A stretch of DNA of 53,161 nt, from positions 1 through 53,161 of the forward strand of contig JAGFNK010000366.1 in the NCBI GenBank assembly GCA_025769875.1, given 5' to 3'. Position 1 is the stretch's first letter. Each line of letters starts with the position of its first letter. This DNA is from Russula earlei. Its lineage: Eukaryota; Basidiomycota; Agaricomycetes; Russulales; Russulaceae. Under the pieces are notes generated by a model. It worked only from the letters and a program-made list of their open reading frames with translations. It was not told the DNA's origin and did not search any database. The position numbers and the translations under genes are program-made. Positions 32,237-42,920 of the stretch are shown piece after piece.

Positions 32237-32675
32237 GACACATTATATGAGATCCCACTGTCCAAGTTTCAAGGCAATCCATTGAGAAATGGTTGAGATA
32301 TGGCAGTTCGAAATTTCACACTCAGATTGCACCCAAAAATCGAAACTTCAAGAACAGAGAATTAGACCACAACTCTTGGGCTGCACCTAGATACAGTACA
32401 TGAGATCCCACTGTCGAAGTTCCAAGTCAATCGATTCAGAAACAGTTGAGATATGGCAGTTCAAAATTTTGCACTCATGTCAGCACCCGAAAATCGACAT
32501 TTCAAGAACTAAATATTAGGCTCCCATAGTTTAGCTGCACATAGATACAGTATATAAGGTTCTACTGTCAAAGTTTCAAGGCAATCTGTTGAGAAACTGT
32601 TGAGATATAGCAGTTTTAATTTTGCACTCAAAATGACATCCAAAAATGGCAAGTGCAAGGTCACGTGAAAATGAC

Positions 32676-33160
32676 AATAATACATGGATTTATATTGAAT
32701 AAATTGAGACATAAAGTGCATCCACAAATATGACACCAAATTTTAAATAGGAACGGTCTACTCATTACATGGCAATAATCGGCCGATGGGGATCAATTGC
32801 ACCTGATGGGGATCAATCACACCCAATGGGGATCAATCGCCTCAATGACAGAGACTGACCACACAGATTAAACTCAACGCGAAGATCTGGGCTTTACATT
32901 TCATTACAAATTTACTCGAGCCAAGTAACAACGTAGTTAGCCATTATTTTCACGCTTATAATTCAATCTTGTTTGTATTTTTCCACTAAGAACCAAGTCT
33001 GTGTTGAAGGCGACTGGCTGTGGATGTCTGATGCCCTCATCACAAATAACTCAAAAGGAATTGGTTGTGCAACCTGTTCATATGAATCCAAACTACAACA
33101 AGAAAGTCTAAGCCCAGATACTTAGGCAAATGTGAGCCTTAGAAGATGCAATACAATCGT
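32676..33160. other. Gap with a short 20-bp tandem repeat
   Basis: GATGGGGATCAAT recurs at 32785, 32805 and 32825 (last with one change), a 20-bp period. A related GATGGGGATCAATCTCCCC occurs at about 36805. No gene supported. Confidence 0.6.
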
Positions 33161-33248
33161 CTAATATACCCCCCAAGTTGAGCTAGCTACAACAGAGAAA
33201 ATATACATTCTGAGTATGTGGGACACTGTGTGATGATGTACTGAAAAC

Positions 33249-35601
33249 TTACTCTGGACAGCCTTGCGAGCAAGCCGAAAAGCCACACCTGGAAGATGAA
33301 GGTCCAGAAGGTAGAAATAGTCCTCTATGCATTTTGTTGGATGTTTCATGTTCCTTTGCTGCATTGCTATCTTCAGCCTTGCGCTTGCGGCTGCTCCTCA
33401 TTGGATCATGACTAAGGAAACTCTTGTATCGGCTGCCGCCATCATTGATCCAAGGGTTGGATATCAGTCTCCCTTCTATGAGTGTCAAGACCCATTTGGA
33501 AGAACTAAGTTTCTTGTGAGCTTCCAGGGTCTTCTCATCAGGCTCCTTCTCCTCTTGAAGTTCGCATGGCTCCAGATCTACATTAGAACCATGATAAAAA
33601 TCTTGAAAAACAGTGCGCAACCCTTCAATGATCTTGATGCATGGTAATGTTTTGTTTGTGTTTTTGATAAACATTGGGCCAAAAACTCTTGAGTCTGGGA
33701 ATGATAGCTTTCCCTTACCACCCTGGGCAACGCGATTATGACCCATGTATCTGTATCCATCAAATACATCTTGCATATCTTGTGAAATGACCTCGAAGTT
33801 AGGATGTCGGTATTTCATGACCATATAAAGGAGGACCCAATAGAATGACTCCAGGTCATTGGGAAGTCCATGGGATTGAGTGGCAGGGTGTAGTAAAAGT
33901 CCTGTTGATATGAACTGCCAGGTACCCTGAACACAAAGTAATTCAATTTGCTGCGCATAGGGGATAAACAGATCATACCGTTCTGGATTGTTGCCTTGGC
34001 AAATCCACATCCACCTTCTTGGATAAGTCCCAGTCGATCAATAAACCTGATCGATCTGGGGCAATCAGAATGTTTCCTGCACTCACATCCCGATGTGAAA
34101 TTTTTGCTTTGTCATATGTGTTCATATGAGCTGTTCCAAATTGTCAAACAACAAACTTAAATGTAATGCCAATCCTCACTGATCATAGCATCCCGAATGA
34201 CCTGGCATAGCTCCTGAGTCGATCTGAACATACTCAGCGGCTGTCCAAGCGTGTTCAAGACAAGTTGGTAGTGGACATATTGTTTGACGTGCAGTGTACC
34301 GGGACACCAAATACATTTGCGATCGCCATCTTTCACATAGTCTTGCATCCTTGTGCTTTGTATGTCGAGTGGATGCTCCAGTGTCGACAGCACGTTGCCA
34401 GCTGGACCCAATGTCGGAATGTAATGCACTTTTGCTTCTTGTAAATCATGATAAATATCCCCTTATTTCTCGATACCTGGGAAATTGGTATGCCAGTAAT
34501 CTTTGAGGTAAACCAGTTCATTCCATTTGATGTTGTGGCAGACATATCTGAATGTCAACCGACCAAAAAGGGTTTTCATCTCCCATATTGGTTTCCATGT
34601 GATATAGGGCTTTGGCTGTCCGTCCATGGCATGATCGTCATTGACGAGAATCTGGCGAAGGTCTTCAACTTCAATTTTCTCAATGTCCATGTATACTTCC
34701 AGCATGGACTGTGCATCACCAACCCCCTTATCGTTCTCTGAGACTGAGGTGACAGTGGTGTCGTATCCATGCTGGGCAAAAGTGAGAGAGTTGAGCCTCC
34801 AGATGAATTTGAAAAGGGTGTTGGGATCTTTGGCCCAATTGAATAGCTTGGTATAGATAGCACCACTGCGATCCCATCGCAGTAGTTGCCCTGTTTCACC
34901 AAAGAGGATGATTGCAAAGGAGAATACACGAGATTGTTTTTGATGGAGAACCGAAGAATAGGATATCAACTGCCCACATATATGGGATGCTTGGTGGGAT
35001 GACTTGATGGGATGCCCAAGGTCACTTTCATCCTCTGGTGGGTTCGTCTCTGCATGTGTGCAAAAAATGTCTTGATTTCCGTTTTTGTTTTTGATCCACA
35101 CATTGACCACACTTCACTCCAGTTTCTTATTCTCCCATGTGACTTTTGAATGAGCGTTTTTGTTCCAATAGATGGCGATGTCTGGTCTAAGATGGCTTTG
35201 TTTATCTTGCTTAGCACTGGTGTTGACGAATGTGAGATCAGGAGCAAGGCCGGATAGTTGGATTGCCTTTATCTGTCATGTATGTGAGCGTGGATCCCCC
35301 CTTGAATGTGGGGACTGACAAACTGATCCTCACGTTGTGAGACGGAGGTCTTGGCAAAGCTGATTTCATTCATCTCTCGTGCTTGGCTTGCTTGTGGCAC
35401 AAAATCTGAGAAGAACTTGAGTATGGGCATAGGCCTGATGAATTTGTCACATATGTCCTTGGTCATTTTTCTATATTTTGATGAAGCCTTTTTTGGAGGT
35501 GCCGAGGAATATGCCTGACTTCCAGAAAGATTGTGTTTGAAGGGGGTGGTCGTTAGACTCCTTTGGATGGGAGGCGGCGTGCTGGGATGGGTGACATCCA
35601 T
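33249..35601 (-). pseudogene. FunK1 fungal-type protein kinase, nearly complete but broken
   Basis: Starting at ATG 35601 (MDVTHPSTPPPIQRSLTTTP), the blocks run STLTYMTDK, IQLSGLAPDLTFVNTSAKQD (about 35262-35205), PDIAIYWNKNAHSKVTWENK, then TGA at 35116-35114 (a Trp in this position is likely), SVVNVWIKNKNGNQD, ICGQLISYSSVLHQKQSRVF and LLRWDRSGAIYTKLFNW (about 34985-34830), FRSTQELCQVIRDAM, the kinase catalytic loop HRDVSAGNILIAPDRSG (about 34107-34060), the DFG-equivalent LLIDWDLSKKVD, and GTWQFISTGLLLHPATQSHG with DLESFYWVLLYMVMKYRH (about 33925-33800). The C-terminus has a basic SSRKRKAED stretch. FunK1 kinases are expanded in mushrooms. Two frameshifts between 35300 and 35250 (one at a GGGGGG run) plus the TGA argue that this copy is inactive, though lesions are few. 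Confidence 0.85.
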
Positions 35602-35734
35602 CTTGTGAGATGGGAAGAAGTTGTGTCAAAGGTGAGAATCACCTAATGCTATATAAGTATAAGTACGTGGTCCAGCAGTCAAGGATTCTCTCTTGACTCC
35701 AATTTAATAAAAAAGGTTGTGTGTGGCAGCAATT

Positions 35735-35739
35735 ACATG
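35735..35739 (+). repeat. Target duplication ACATG of solo LTR (left)
   Basis: ACATG repeated at 36631-36635. Confidence 0.8.
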
Positions 35740-36630
35740 TGTTACACCATTTTCCTTTTATGCTTACTTCTTACCTTTCGCTATGGACTGCTTGCTTTTG
35801 TATGTCCCTTTACTTACTGGTCTCGTGATCTCTTACGTCTTGTGATCCCTTCTGTGTTATCATGTGATCCATACACGTCCAGGTAACACTGGATTGCTGT
35901 TACTTTCCATTTGTTTGGTTCTCTTTCCATTTATATTCACTTCTTAGTTTCGACTGTGCAATGCTGTGCACTTACTGTGCAGCACAGTTACTTGGTTCTG
36001 ACTCATTTGTGGCCTCATTCCTATGACTCCTACTTATTATGACTCCTGCTATACTAGTAGCACAGTCAAAGCGCAGCTATTGCTGCGCTTCTCCTGTATA
36101 TATAAGCCCAGTACTTTGTGACCAAAGCCCTAAGCTTGGTCTCTTGTAGAATCCAACCTACTCTTGTCCAAACATATTCGCCTGCAACCCACTTTGCTCC
36201 TAATCCTCAAACCACATCCACCTCTCCATTTCATCAACTCTCAACACACACACACCATCCACCATCTACTCTTCGTCTATCCCTTCCTCCCCTAAGAGTC
36301 TCTCTTCACTCCCCTGAGAAGAGCTCTCCTCCTTTAAGACCTACCTTCCTCTACTCTCTCTCTGCGTTGTTCAAGGTCCCTGATGGACTTGAACACATAT
36401 AGCTAGTGGAACCAGCCCTAGTCTATCCCATTACAAACTTACCCTAGCTTCTCAACGGACTGAGTCATACTAGGAGGGGTCTATTGGCCATAACCTGTTT
36501 AGCATAAAACACTTCGACTGCTGCAGGGATCCTTACTCTCTATACATGGGAACTGGCCCATTTCTTGAACACATCTCTACTATCAACTTGTCTTTATGCT
36601 TGAGAACTGACATGGCTAGTTACCATGACA
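35740..36630 (+). mobile_element. Solo LTR, 891 bp, upstream of FunK1
   Basis: It begins TGTTACACC and ends TTACCATGACA with ACATG duplications. TATATATAAGCCC lies at 36107-36119, in the middle of the LTR. It is 138 bp upstream of the FunK1 start codon but its TATA faces the other way. Confidence 0.82.
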
Positions 36631-36950
36631 ACATGTACAATACGAATGATCACTACGATGTACATACTTGAGCAAAACCTGGTGGTTCAGGTGCGCAAGC
36701 TCGCTTGCTTAAGTATCTGCCTACTACAAGGCCACAGCCAGTGAAACATGGAGAACTGCAGGCCATAAGTGCCTTATTGGTAATAATATCGGCAATGATT
36801 GGCCGATGGGGATCAATCTCCCCAATGACGGAGATACGCACATATGCGCTTTCATGCAAATTCTCACACACAGAATAAAACCGAGGAAAGTATTGCCATT
36901 GACATGAACGACCTGCCAAGTCATCATCACATATGCGCGCACACATTCAT
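36631..36950. repeat. Dispersed repeat copy between LTR and F-box gene
   Basis: TTAAGTATCTGCCTACTACA (36709 on) followed by GGCCATAAGTGCC and GGGGATCAATCTCCCCAATG recurs in related form at about 42462-42530 and 49552-49680. No gene here. Confidence 0.55.
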
Positions 36951-37601
36951 CTAAGAGAGACCATGCGATTTGGTAATGACAGTATGAAGCGTGGGCTTTG
37001 CTGCCCTACGTAGTGCATCAAGGACATCCATCCCCAACTTACTGCCCACATCTTCCCAATAACCCTTTCTACCATTGGAAAGGATTGTACATAGGCACAC
37101 ATGATGTCCTGTTATATGGGTAAGACATGGAAGACAAAAATGTGGTAAGGTCATACCATATCTCTATGTGATAAGCAAGCCTGGTTCAGGAACCAATTCA
37201 GAGTGCGGATCTGTCTTAGCTCACGAGTTGGGTAACCATCACTATCATAGTGGCTCAGGTTTGTATGTGGTGAGGCAGATAGCAAAGTCAGCAAAATTCG
37301 AAGCCCAAGATGGTCGAGGTTCTGGAAATGGCTCACAATTTGCAAGAGATGAAGAAAGGTAGGATCATGTGGTTGGAATTGGCTCATTTCCACTTCTAGG
37401 TTGTAAAGGCTTGTCGAGTTACCCAGTCACTCTCCAATGTTACAGCAAATCCCCAATGGAGCACAAAGGGTCAGAAGATTGGGTAGGAAAGGCTGACAGC
37501 TAGGTTGAATGTGGTCCAATGGCATGTTGCATTGGATATGGATGCTATTAAGGCCCTTGTGCTTGGTTAGAAAATGAATGAGCGCTGGCCCTGGGATATC
37601 C

Positions 37602-37606
37602 CCTTT
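37602..37606 (+). repeat. Target duplication CCTTT of solo LTR (left)
   Basis: CCTTT repeated at 38568-38572. Confidence 0.9.
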
Positions 37607-38567
37607 TGTCATGAACCATTCCCCGGAGAGGGCCCTTGAAGGACCCTTCCTTATAGGAGGAAACCCAGCCTCTATGATGCCACCCTGTTCACACGAGCAA
37701 AAGGGGTGAGTAGAGGTGTCCACAATATCGCGCGCGCATTGTTGCGCGAGCGATTCTCGGCACAATCGACATACAGCAAGCCCCACTTAAAGGCAACCCT
37801 TCTAGCAACTAAGGACAGTATTAGAGCCTTCCTAAGGACCATTTGGAACGACCCTAGGAACTCTACAATAGGTACTAACCTAGTATCAAAGGCCCTACAA
37901 CGCGTTATTAGACCAACTCTAATAACTATAGAACGAACTATAAGGCAACACTAAGGACCTTAATAGAAGTATTAGGGTCGACTCTAAGGACCCTAATAGA
38001 ACTATATAAGGGCCTTATAAGATAACACTATTCCATAACCAAACTACAAGTCCTCAAATGACCGGCCCTAAACTAACTAACAGGAAATGAATCAGGTGCT
38101 TGCACGTGTACTAAAGCAGTGAACACGTGGACAATGGAAGCTCTTACTCATCAAGAGAAGCTTCTTACTCAGCAGCTTACTGAGCATGACTGAGCATGCT
38201 CAGTAAGCGTCCTCCGACTTCTTACTCATCACTCTATTGTGCTTGATAACAAGGTTATGACTTGTTCCCTATTTAGCAGCTCTCTTGTAGTATATAAGCG
38301 CTCAATAAAGTAGCGGACAGTCCTCAGACTGTCCATTTGTTTACGGCACTCTCCATTCCTGGGATACTCCTTTAAGGACCATCCCCTTGTGACTATCCTG
38401 GCCTCTTCCCTGCGTGATTGTTCTACTCTCACAGTAACAATACCTCTCTGGTATTTGTTGCTCCTCTGGGTTCTACTCCTTGCCCACGCGGTCTTGGATG
38501 TCTATTGACTCGTCTTCGAGCTTATCCCTCGCTCTTGAACTGGATAGTTCAACAGTGAGTCTTGACA
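37607..38567 (+). mobile_element. Solo LTR, 961 bp, inside the F-box gene
   Basis: It begins TGTCATGAACC, ends GAGTCTTGACA, and is flanked by CCTTT. TATATAAGCGCTCAATAAAG lies at 38291-38310, followed by GACAGTCCTCAGACTGTC. Ends and these signals match the solo LTR at 31409. A CTAATAGAACTATA-TAAGG-like simple repeat fills 37840-38010. Confidence 0.92.
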
Positions 38568-39268
38568 CCTTTGAGAATGAGTTTCTCAAGAGATGTCATG
38601 TTGAGCTCACCAAGTAAAGCAGTCCAGTGGGAGGGTTTCAAAGATACTATGCAAAGGAACAGGGACTTGATAGGTGAGTGCTTGAGAATCCCCATTGTGG
38701 TTTCTGTGATTCCGGGAGTGAAGGCATAATCAGATGAAATATCAAGTAAATTAATTGTGTGAGAGCTGCATGCTCTGCTTCATAAGGTGATGGAGGAAGG
38801 AAGACAATCCACAGAACCAAATCCTGTGAAGTGCAGTCATGTGAGTGGTAGGGTGTTAAACAATTGGTGCATTTTGATGAACCCAGAGGCCAGCAGAAGC
38901 GGATTGGACCCATGGAGAAGAAGGTGGAAATCCCGAAGATTGCATGTATTTGAAGGCTCAATAAGGAAATGGGTAAGGAATCTCATTGCAGTTCGGGCCT
39001 CCAGTGGGGAGCAAGGGATGGAACAGAACATCTTTTTGGGGGGTTTGAAGGTGTGAATAGCAGACCACAGTCCAAGAGATGCATATCCACTCGGTTCATG
39101 TAGTGTCACTTCTGAGCCCCCTTCACTTGTGTCGTTTGCCTCAAGCCCACAGTGGTGCAAGTACTCTGGTAAGAGCAATCGACCTATGAATCGTGAAGCA
39201 AGTACCAATGTTCAAAGATCATCATTGTCCAGATGGGTGGAAATCATAAGAAGTAGTTCAACAGGCAT

Positions 39269-40115
39269 GTCCTGGATCCCTGTGCACTACAAAAGTTGTT
39301 ACGGAATGGAAATTTGCATGAATGGTCAGCGTACAAGGTGAGTTTGATGCTGCTGTACTTGGTGTCTCTTAACTGCCTTCCAACGATTACAATTGGTTGA
39401 TGAGCAAAAGCGTCGTTTCCACTCATTTCCGTCTGGTGGGTGCTCCAACTGTTGGGTTTATGAGCGGAGGACAGTCAGACATATGCATTGGCACAGAGGC
39501 TCACCTGGTGACATTTGCAATTGCATGGTGGTGATGGTGGTGACACAGTATTCCCTCGTCATTTGACTGCAGTCAAATGGTGAAGGGGAGTAAGCAATGA
39601 AGAGTTCAATACCATGCTTGCAATTGGGTTGTTGTGATACAGAGGTGATTGTCACCATCATGGTCTCCATGAATTTAAATACCTTGAGAAGGTGCAGGTA
39701 CTATTGTGGGCTCAAACTGTATATTCGGGAGATTGAGATGCATATGCGTATACATCGGCAGCTCGTCATAATTGGTTAGGGAGAAACAAGTCATTATCAC
39801 ACAATGAGGATAATTGTTATCGCCAAGAAGCACGATGACGAGCAACCAACAGTTAGCGCATTTGGGAAGAGATAGAAGACATTCTTACATGTACTTCTCA
39901 AAAGCATAGAACACAGTACCCTTTTGCAGCACTGTCAAGGAGAGAAGGGTATCACCCAGCATGCATGTTCATGAGAGCAGCACTAACTTTGGGGATAATT
40001 GTTCTTTCCATGGGCACCTATAGGGTGGTCCCTTATGCTTAAAGGTGGGATCATTAGTGGGTCTGAGCATCAGACTGCGTAATAAAAGGTCCATACTTAC
40101 CATGAGGTTTTATCA
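39269..40115. other. Intergenic; one perfect 20-bp palindrome
   Basis: CATTTGACTGCAGTCAAATG at 39560-39579 is a perfect palindrome. No gene supported. Confidence 0.5.
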
Positions 40116-40760
40116 ATGTATATGATCGACCACACCGAGCGTGCTCTTCGGCAACATGATCCGACTGAGAAGACCCTCAAACGATACAGTATTCCTGTAC
40201 TACAGGAGTTATGTGTCAAGCACGGCATTGATGTGGGTGGCTCGAGTCGCCCACTAAAGAAGCCATATATCAATGCACTATTGATCCACGTGAGATGAAC
40301 TCACCATTGCTTGTCCTTTATTCACCATGGAAGCTAGTGTGGGCAGCATAGTTGCAGGGACAGGGATCAATTAAGATTGAAGATTTGACTTCCAAATTTC
40401 TTGCCTCAACGCGTGATTACTCTCCCAAGACCTGATGACACCTCTGAACAGAGCATTGCTGATGAAAACTGAGGCCATCAACAGCAAGAACACAGCAATG
40501 AACCAGCAAGCACTTTCCGATTTACACAGCCCACAGCAGTGGAGCATTCACACAGTGAGGTCGACACATTCTACGTCCGGCATGCATTGACTCCAGCACC
40601 GACAGACAATCAAGAGAAGATGCCTGATGGAAATACTGATTGTATGTCTGCTCCTGGGTGTCAGTCAAACACAATTGCAATTCCAAGCAAATGATCCTAC
40701 CCTTTTGGGAAGGATGCACCGAGGAAAAAAAGAAAAGTGGAAAGTTACATCCTTGTGAGG
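40116..40760 (+). pseudogene. SAP-domain-like protein with basic nuclear localisation signal
   Basis: The ATG at 40116 opens MYMIDHTERALRQHDPTEK then TLKRYSIPVLQELCVKHGID, VGGSSRPLKKPYINALLIHV, a helix-turn-helix pattern like SAP domains (DNA/chromatin binding). A GTGAGA donor at 40293 would end the exon. A second coding-like stretch (about 40520-40755) reads VEHSHSEVDTFYVRHALTPA, MSAPGCQSNTIAIPSK, TGA (40692-40694), SYPFGKDAPRKKRKVES. The cluster PRKKRKV is a classical monopartite NLS. The TGA in an otherwise continuous frame points to a CGA-to-TGA change. Assignment as SAP is moderate. Confidence 0.5.
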
Positions 40761-41382
40761 ATTTACAAACAATGAAAGGACCTGGAACATATGAATGAGA
40801 TCGAATATCCCTTGATGCCAGACAGTGGACTTGATCTTGTGGGGTTATCTCAAAAATTAAACATCAGACAGTGCCAGGCAAGTTGGTTCAATATCATACC
40901 GATCTGTGGTGCTGGCTATGCTGACTGTCTCCTAAGGTGCTGGATGCCTGCTCTTCATGACCATGGTTTAGCAAGTGCCTTGTTTTGGAAAGCGGTGCCA
41001 TTAGGCTGTTGAAAGCAAAAGAAGGGTATTTACGGGTGGTAGTTCAATCATCCTCGTAGCTGCTCAGTGATCGGAGGGTATAAACCACTACTGCAAGATC
41101 CCTGTTTCAGCCAACCCCATGCCTCGGTCTGTCCAGATATAACAACCCCTCGTCATCATCCCAAATTTACAGGCTTCTTTCATGCCGGCATTAAGTATCC
41201 ACTGTACAAGAAACTGTGCATACAACCAATGAATTTGTCCAACGGGATAGGACCTCAAATTATAGGAGTGTTACAATAGACTGGCAAATGATGGGGGGAG
41301 ATGGAAAAACAAACATTGTTGTTGTGGAAGGTAGCGGCTGTCTCGTTGCAACGGTCCATGTTATGAGGAGACATAACATCTA
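40761..41382. other. No supported gene
   Basis: An open frame at 40791-41012 (+) (MNEIEYPLMPDSGLDLVGLS) may extend the preceding SAP-like gene, but no domain is seen. Confidence 0.3.
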
Positions 41383-42350
41383 TCAAGAATGTAACATAAC
41401 AAGGCAGGTGAACTGAATTTCTTTGACATGGGGTGCCATTATAGACCATTTGCTTTGACACTGCTTTGGTGTCCAGGTTGCTCCCATGGCCTTCAAGATG
41501 GAAACCCAAAATCCTTGAGCGGACATGTCCAATTTACCTTCCCAGGCCAACTCCTCAATTGCATGAAGAAGTTGGCCTTCCTCCTCTGAAGACCAGGCTC
41601 CTTTTCCATACAGATGCAGTGTCAGAAGGTCTTGATAGAACACATATCAGGAGACATACCTCTCCATCTGATGCCCTGATATTGTGTGTGTTGGCGAAAG
41701 CGGTTGCTACAGTTGGCCGGTGAGTGCTGCACTAATTCTGTGACGGCAACCCAGTCATTTCCTTTCTTCTGGACAGCTCTGTTGGGAGGAGGGAGATAAG
41801 AAAGGAAACATGTGGAGACTGACAGATGTCTCACCTGCGCAGCTGCTCATCTTCTGCAGCCCCCCACTTCCCTGCTTTAGCAAGGGGATCATGCCACACT
41901 GAACATGGTAAAAGATGGACTTGACCCCCCTCTGGGGCATGGCACGAGCTAAAGCACACATATAACACATATATTGGCATTACTTGAGTATTCACCGACT
42001 GATGCAGCTCCAAAACCTATTAGTAGGCTGGGAAGAGTATATGAGATCATCCAACTGCTTGTCATCCAGGTCATTTTCCTAAACAGCAGTGTGTTAGCAA
42101 AACAAATAATGATTCCAATGCATTGCACACCTTCTTGTACGTCCCTAATGTGGCATGAACTTGTCCTACCTCCTCCCTAGTGAATGGACCTTTATGACAT
42201 GATATGCCTGAGCAAGTTGAAAATCATGTCTGAGGCTAGAAACTTCAAAAGCTCACTCACCAGCGTCCCCGAATTGCTTGACATTCATCCATTGTGTTGC
42301 TAGGAATTCAGGTATGTCCTCTGGAGATACAGTACAATGCTGATTCATAT
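41383..42350 (-). pseudogene. REB1-like Myb DNA-binding protein, multi-exon
   Basis: Exons read in order: VSPEDIPEFLATQWMNVKQF (about 42325-42265), intron GTGAGTGAGC to ATAAAG, GPFTREEVGQVHATLGTYKK (about 42195-42132), intron, ENDLDDKQLDDLIYSSQPTN with RFWSCIS, intron, RAMPQRGVKSIFYHVQ, then HDPLAKAGKWGAAEDEQLRR (Myb repeat), AVQKKGNDWVAVTELVQHSP with NCSNRFRQHTQY (second repeat), and GAWSSEEEGQLLHAIEELAW with FWVSILKAMGATWTPKQCQS (third repeat, about 41610-41450). This is the arrangement of REB1/TTF-1-type fungal Myb proteins that bind DNA and terminate or pause transcription. A one-base shift is needed near 41900 (HVQCG to HDPLAK). Intron boundaries otherwise look usable, so decay is mild. 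Confidence 0.72.
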
Positions 42351-42920
42351 GCTATATTTCCTGGAGGACATTAGTGAATGTGGAGGGACATACTTTGTTC
42401 CGACATATGCAATTGAGTATAACCAGGTGGAATGCAAAAAGGGGAAATGTTCATAGGTGGCGAGTTAAGTATCTGTCTACTACACAGCTGCCACGAGCCA
42501 GAGTCATGGGCCGAAGTGGCCACAGGAAGGAATTATTGCAGCAAGTCCTGAGTCTAATATAATAAGATTATTTCAGTGTCTCACTGTGGGGCACAAACAC
42601 TGAGGATCCAAGGCAAACTATCTGAGTGTACAAGTAAGGCTGCTATGAGGTATGCGCATGCACGCATATGCACTGGTAACTACATTTCAACTATGGACGG
42701 TGTTCTTTAATGACAGGTAAAGCAAATGTCCATGTGAGCGAATCAAGTCCCTTTCTGTTTGCTAGGTGCAGCCTTGGCATGCATGTGCATACAGGCGGGT
42801 GCGACTTTGACATGTCATACAGTCTGTGTGCAAGCACACAATGGTGGTAAGGATGAAAAATGATAACTAGGGATAATGAGTCACAGCGACAATAAGAGGA
42901 ATGGGGACATACAGGACATC
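42351..42920. repeat. Intergenic with a dispersed-repeat copy
   Basis: GTTAAGTATCTGTCTACTAC at 42463 with ATGGGCC downstream matches copies at 36709 and 49553. CGCATGCACGCATATGCA-type alternating purine-pyrimidine runs occur at 42650-42670 and 42776-42800. No gene supported. Confidence 0.5.

Larger units (their letters stand above)
21039..32675. mobile_element. Giant inverted repeat (palindromic element) with captured gene fragment and three nested insertions
   Basis: The left arm (21039-26945) and right arm (27165-32675) are reverse complements. Subtracting the insertions (3318 bp on the left; 2088 and 833 bp on the right, each counted with its target duplication) leaves 2589 and 2590 bp. 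The arms match from GTCATTTTCACGTGACC at the left tip to its complement at 32675, and at the centre to CAACAGAACTGAAAYGACTA followed by GACGGCGGA. Mismatches inspected by eye are mostly transitions. Each arm holds, outside to inside, a 153-bp tandem repeat, an unrecognised coding-like block and an acetyl-CoA synthetase relic. I find no target duplication at the outer tips and no transposase of its own, so the mobilising system is unknown. Confidence 0.88.
27165..32675 (-). repeat. Right arm of the giant inverted repeat
   Basis: Reverse complement of 21039-26945 after removal of the hAT insertion (29226-31313) and the solo LTR (31409-32241). Confidence 0.88.
36951..39268 (-). pseudogene. F-box/LRR protein gene split by a solo LTR
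   Basis: The F-box starts at ATG 39268-39266: MPVELLLMISTHLDNDDL, TGA (39214-39212), TLVLASRFIGRLLLPEYLHH. Leucine-rich-repeat-like sequence follows: EARTAMRFLTHFLIEPSN, NLRDFHLLLHGSNPLLLASG, then LLDISSDYAFTPGITETTMG, PIKSLFLCIVSLKPSHWTAL and NMTSLEKLILKG. There the solo LTR (37607-38567) interrupts. Removing it with one AAAGG copy gives LILKGDIPGPALIHFLTKHK in frame, then SIHIQCNMPLDHIQPS, FLPNLLTLCAPLG, a further stop, MSQFQPHDPTFLHLLQIVSH and LGLRILLTLLSASP (37400-37260). After an intron (about 37152-37105) the last exon ends KPTLHTVITKSHGLS at 36951. F-box proteins recruit substrates to SCF ubiquitin ligases. This copy is dead. Confidence 0.82.

Noticed and set aside
35740..38567. The LTRs at 35740 and 37607 as the two ends of one retrotransposon
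   Set aside because: Their target duplications differ (ACATG and CCTTT), the LTRs are clearly different in sequence, and F-box coding sequence continues on both sides of the second.
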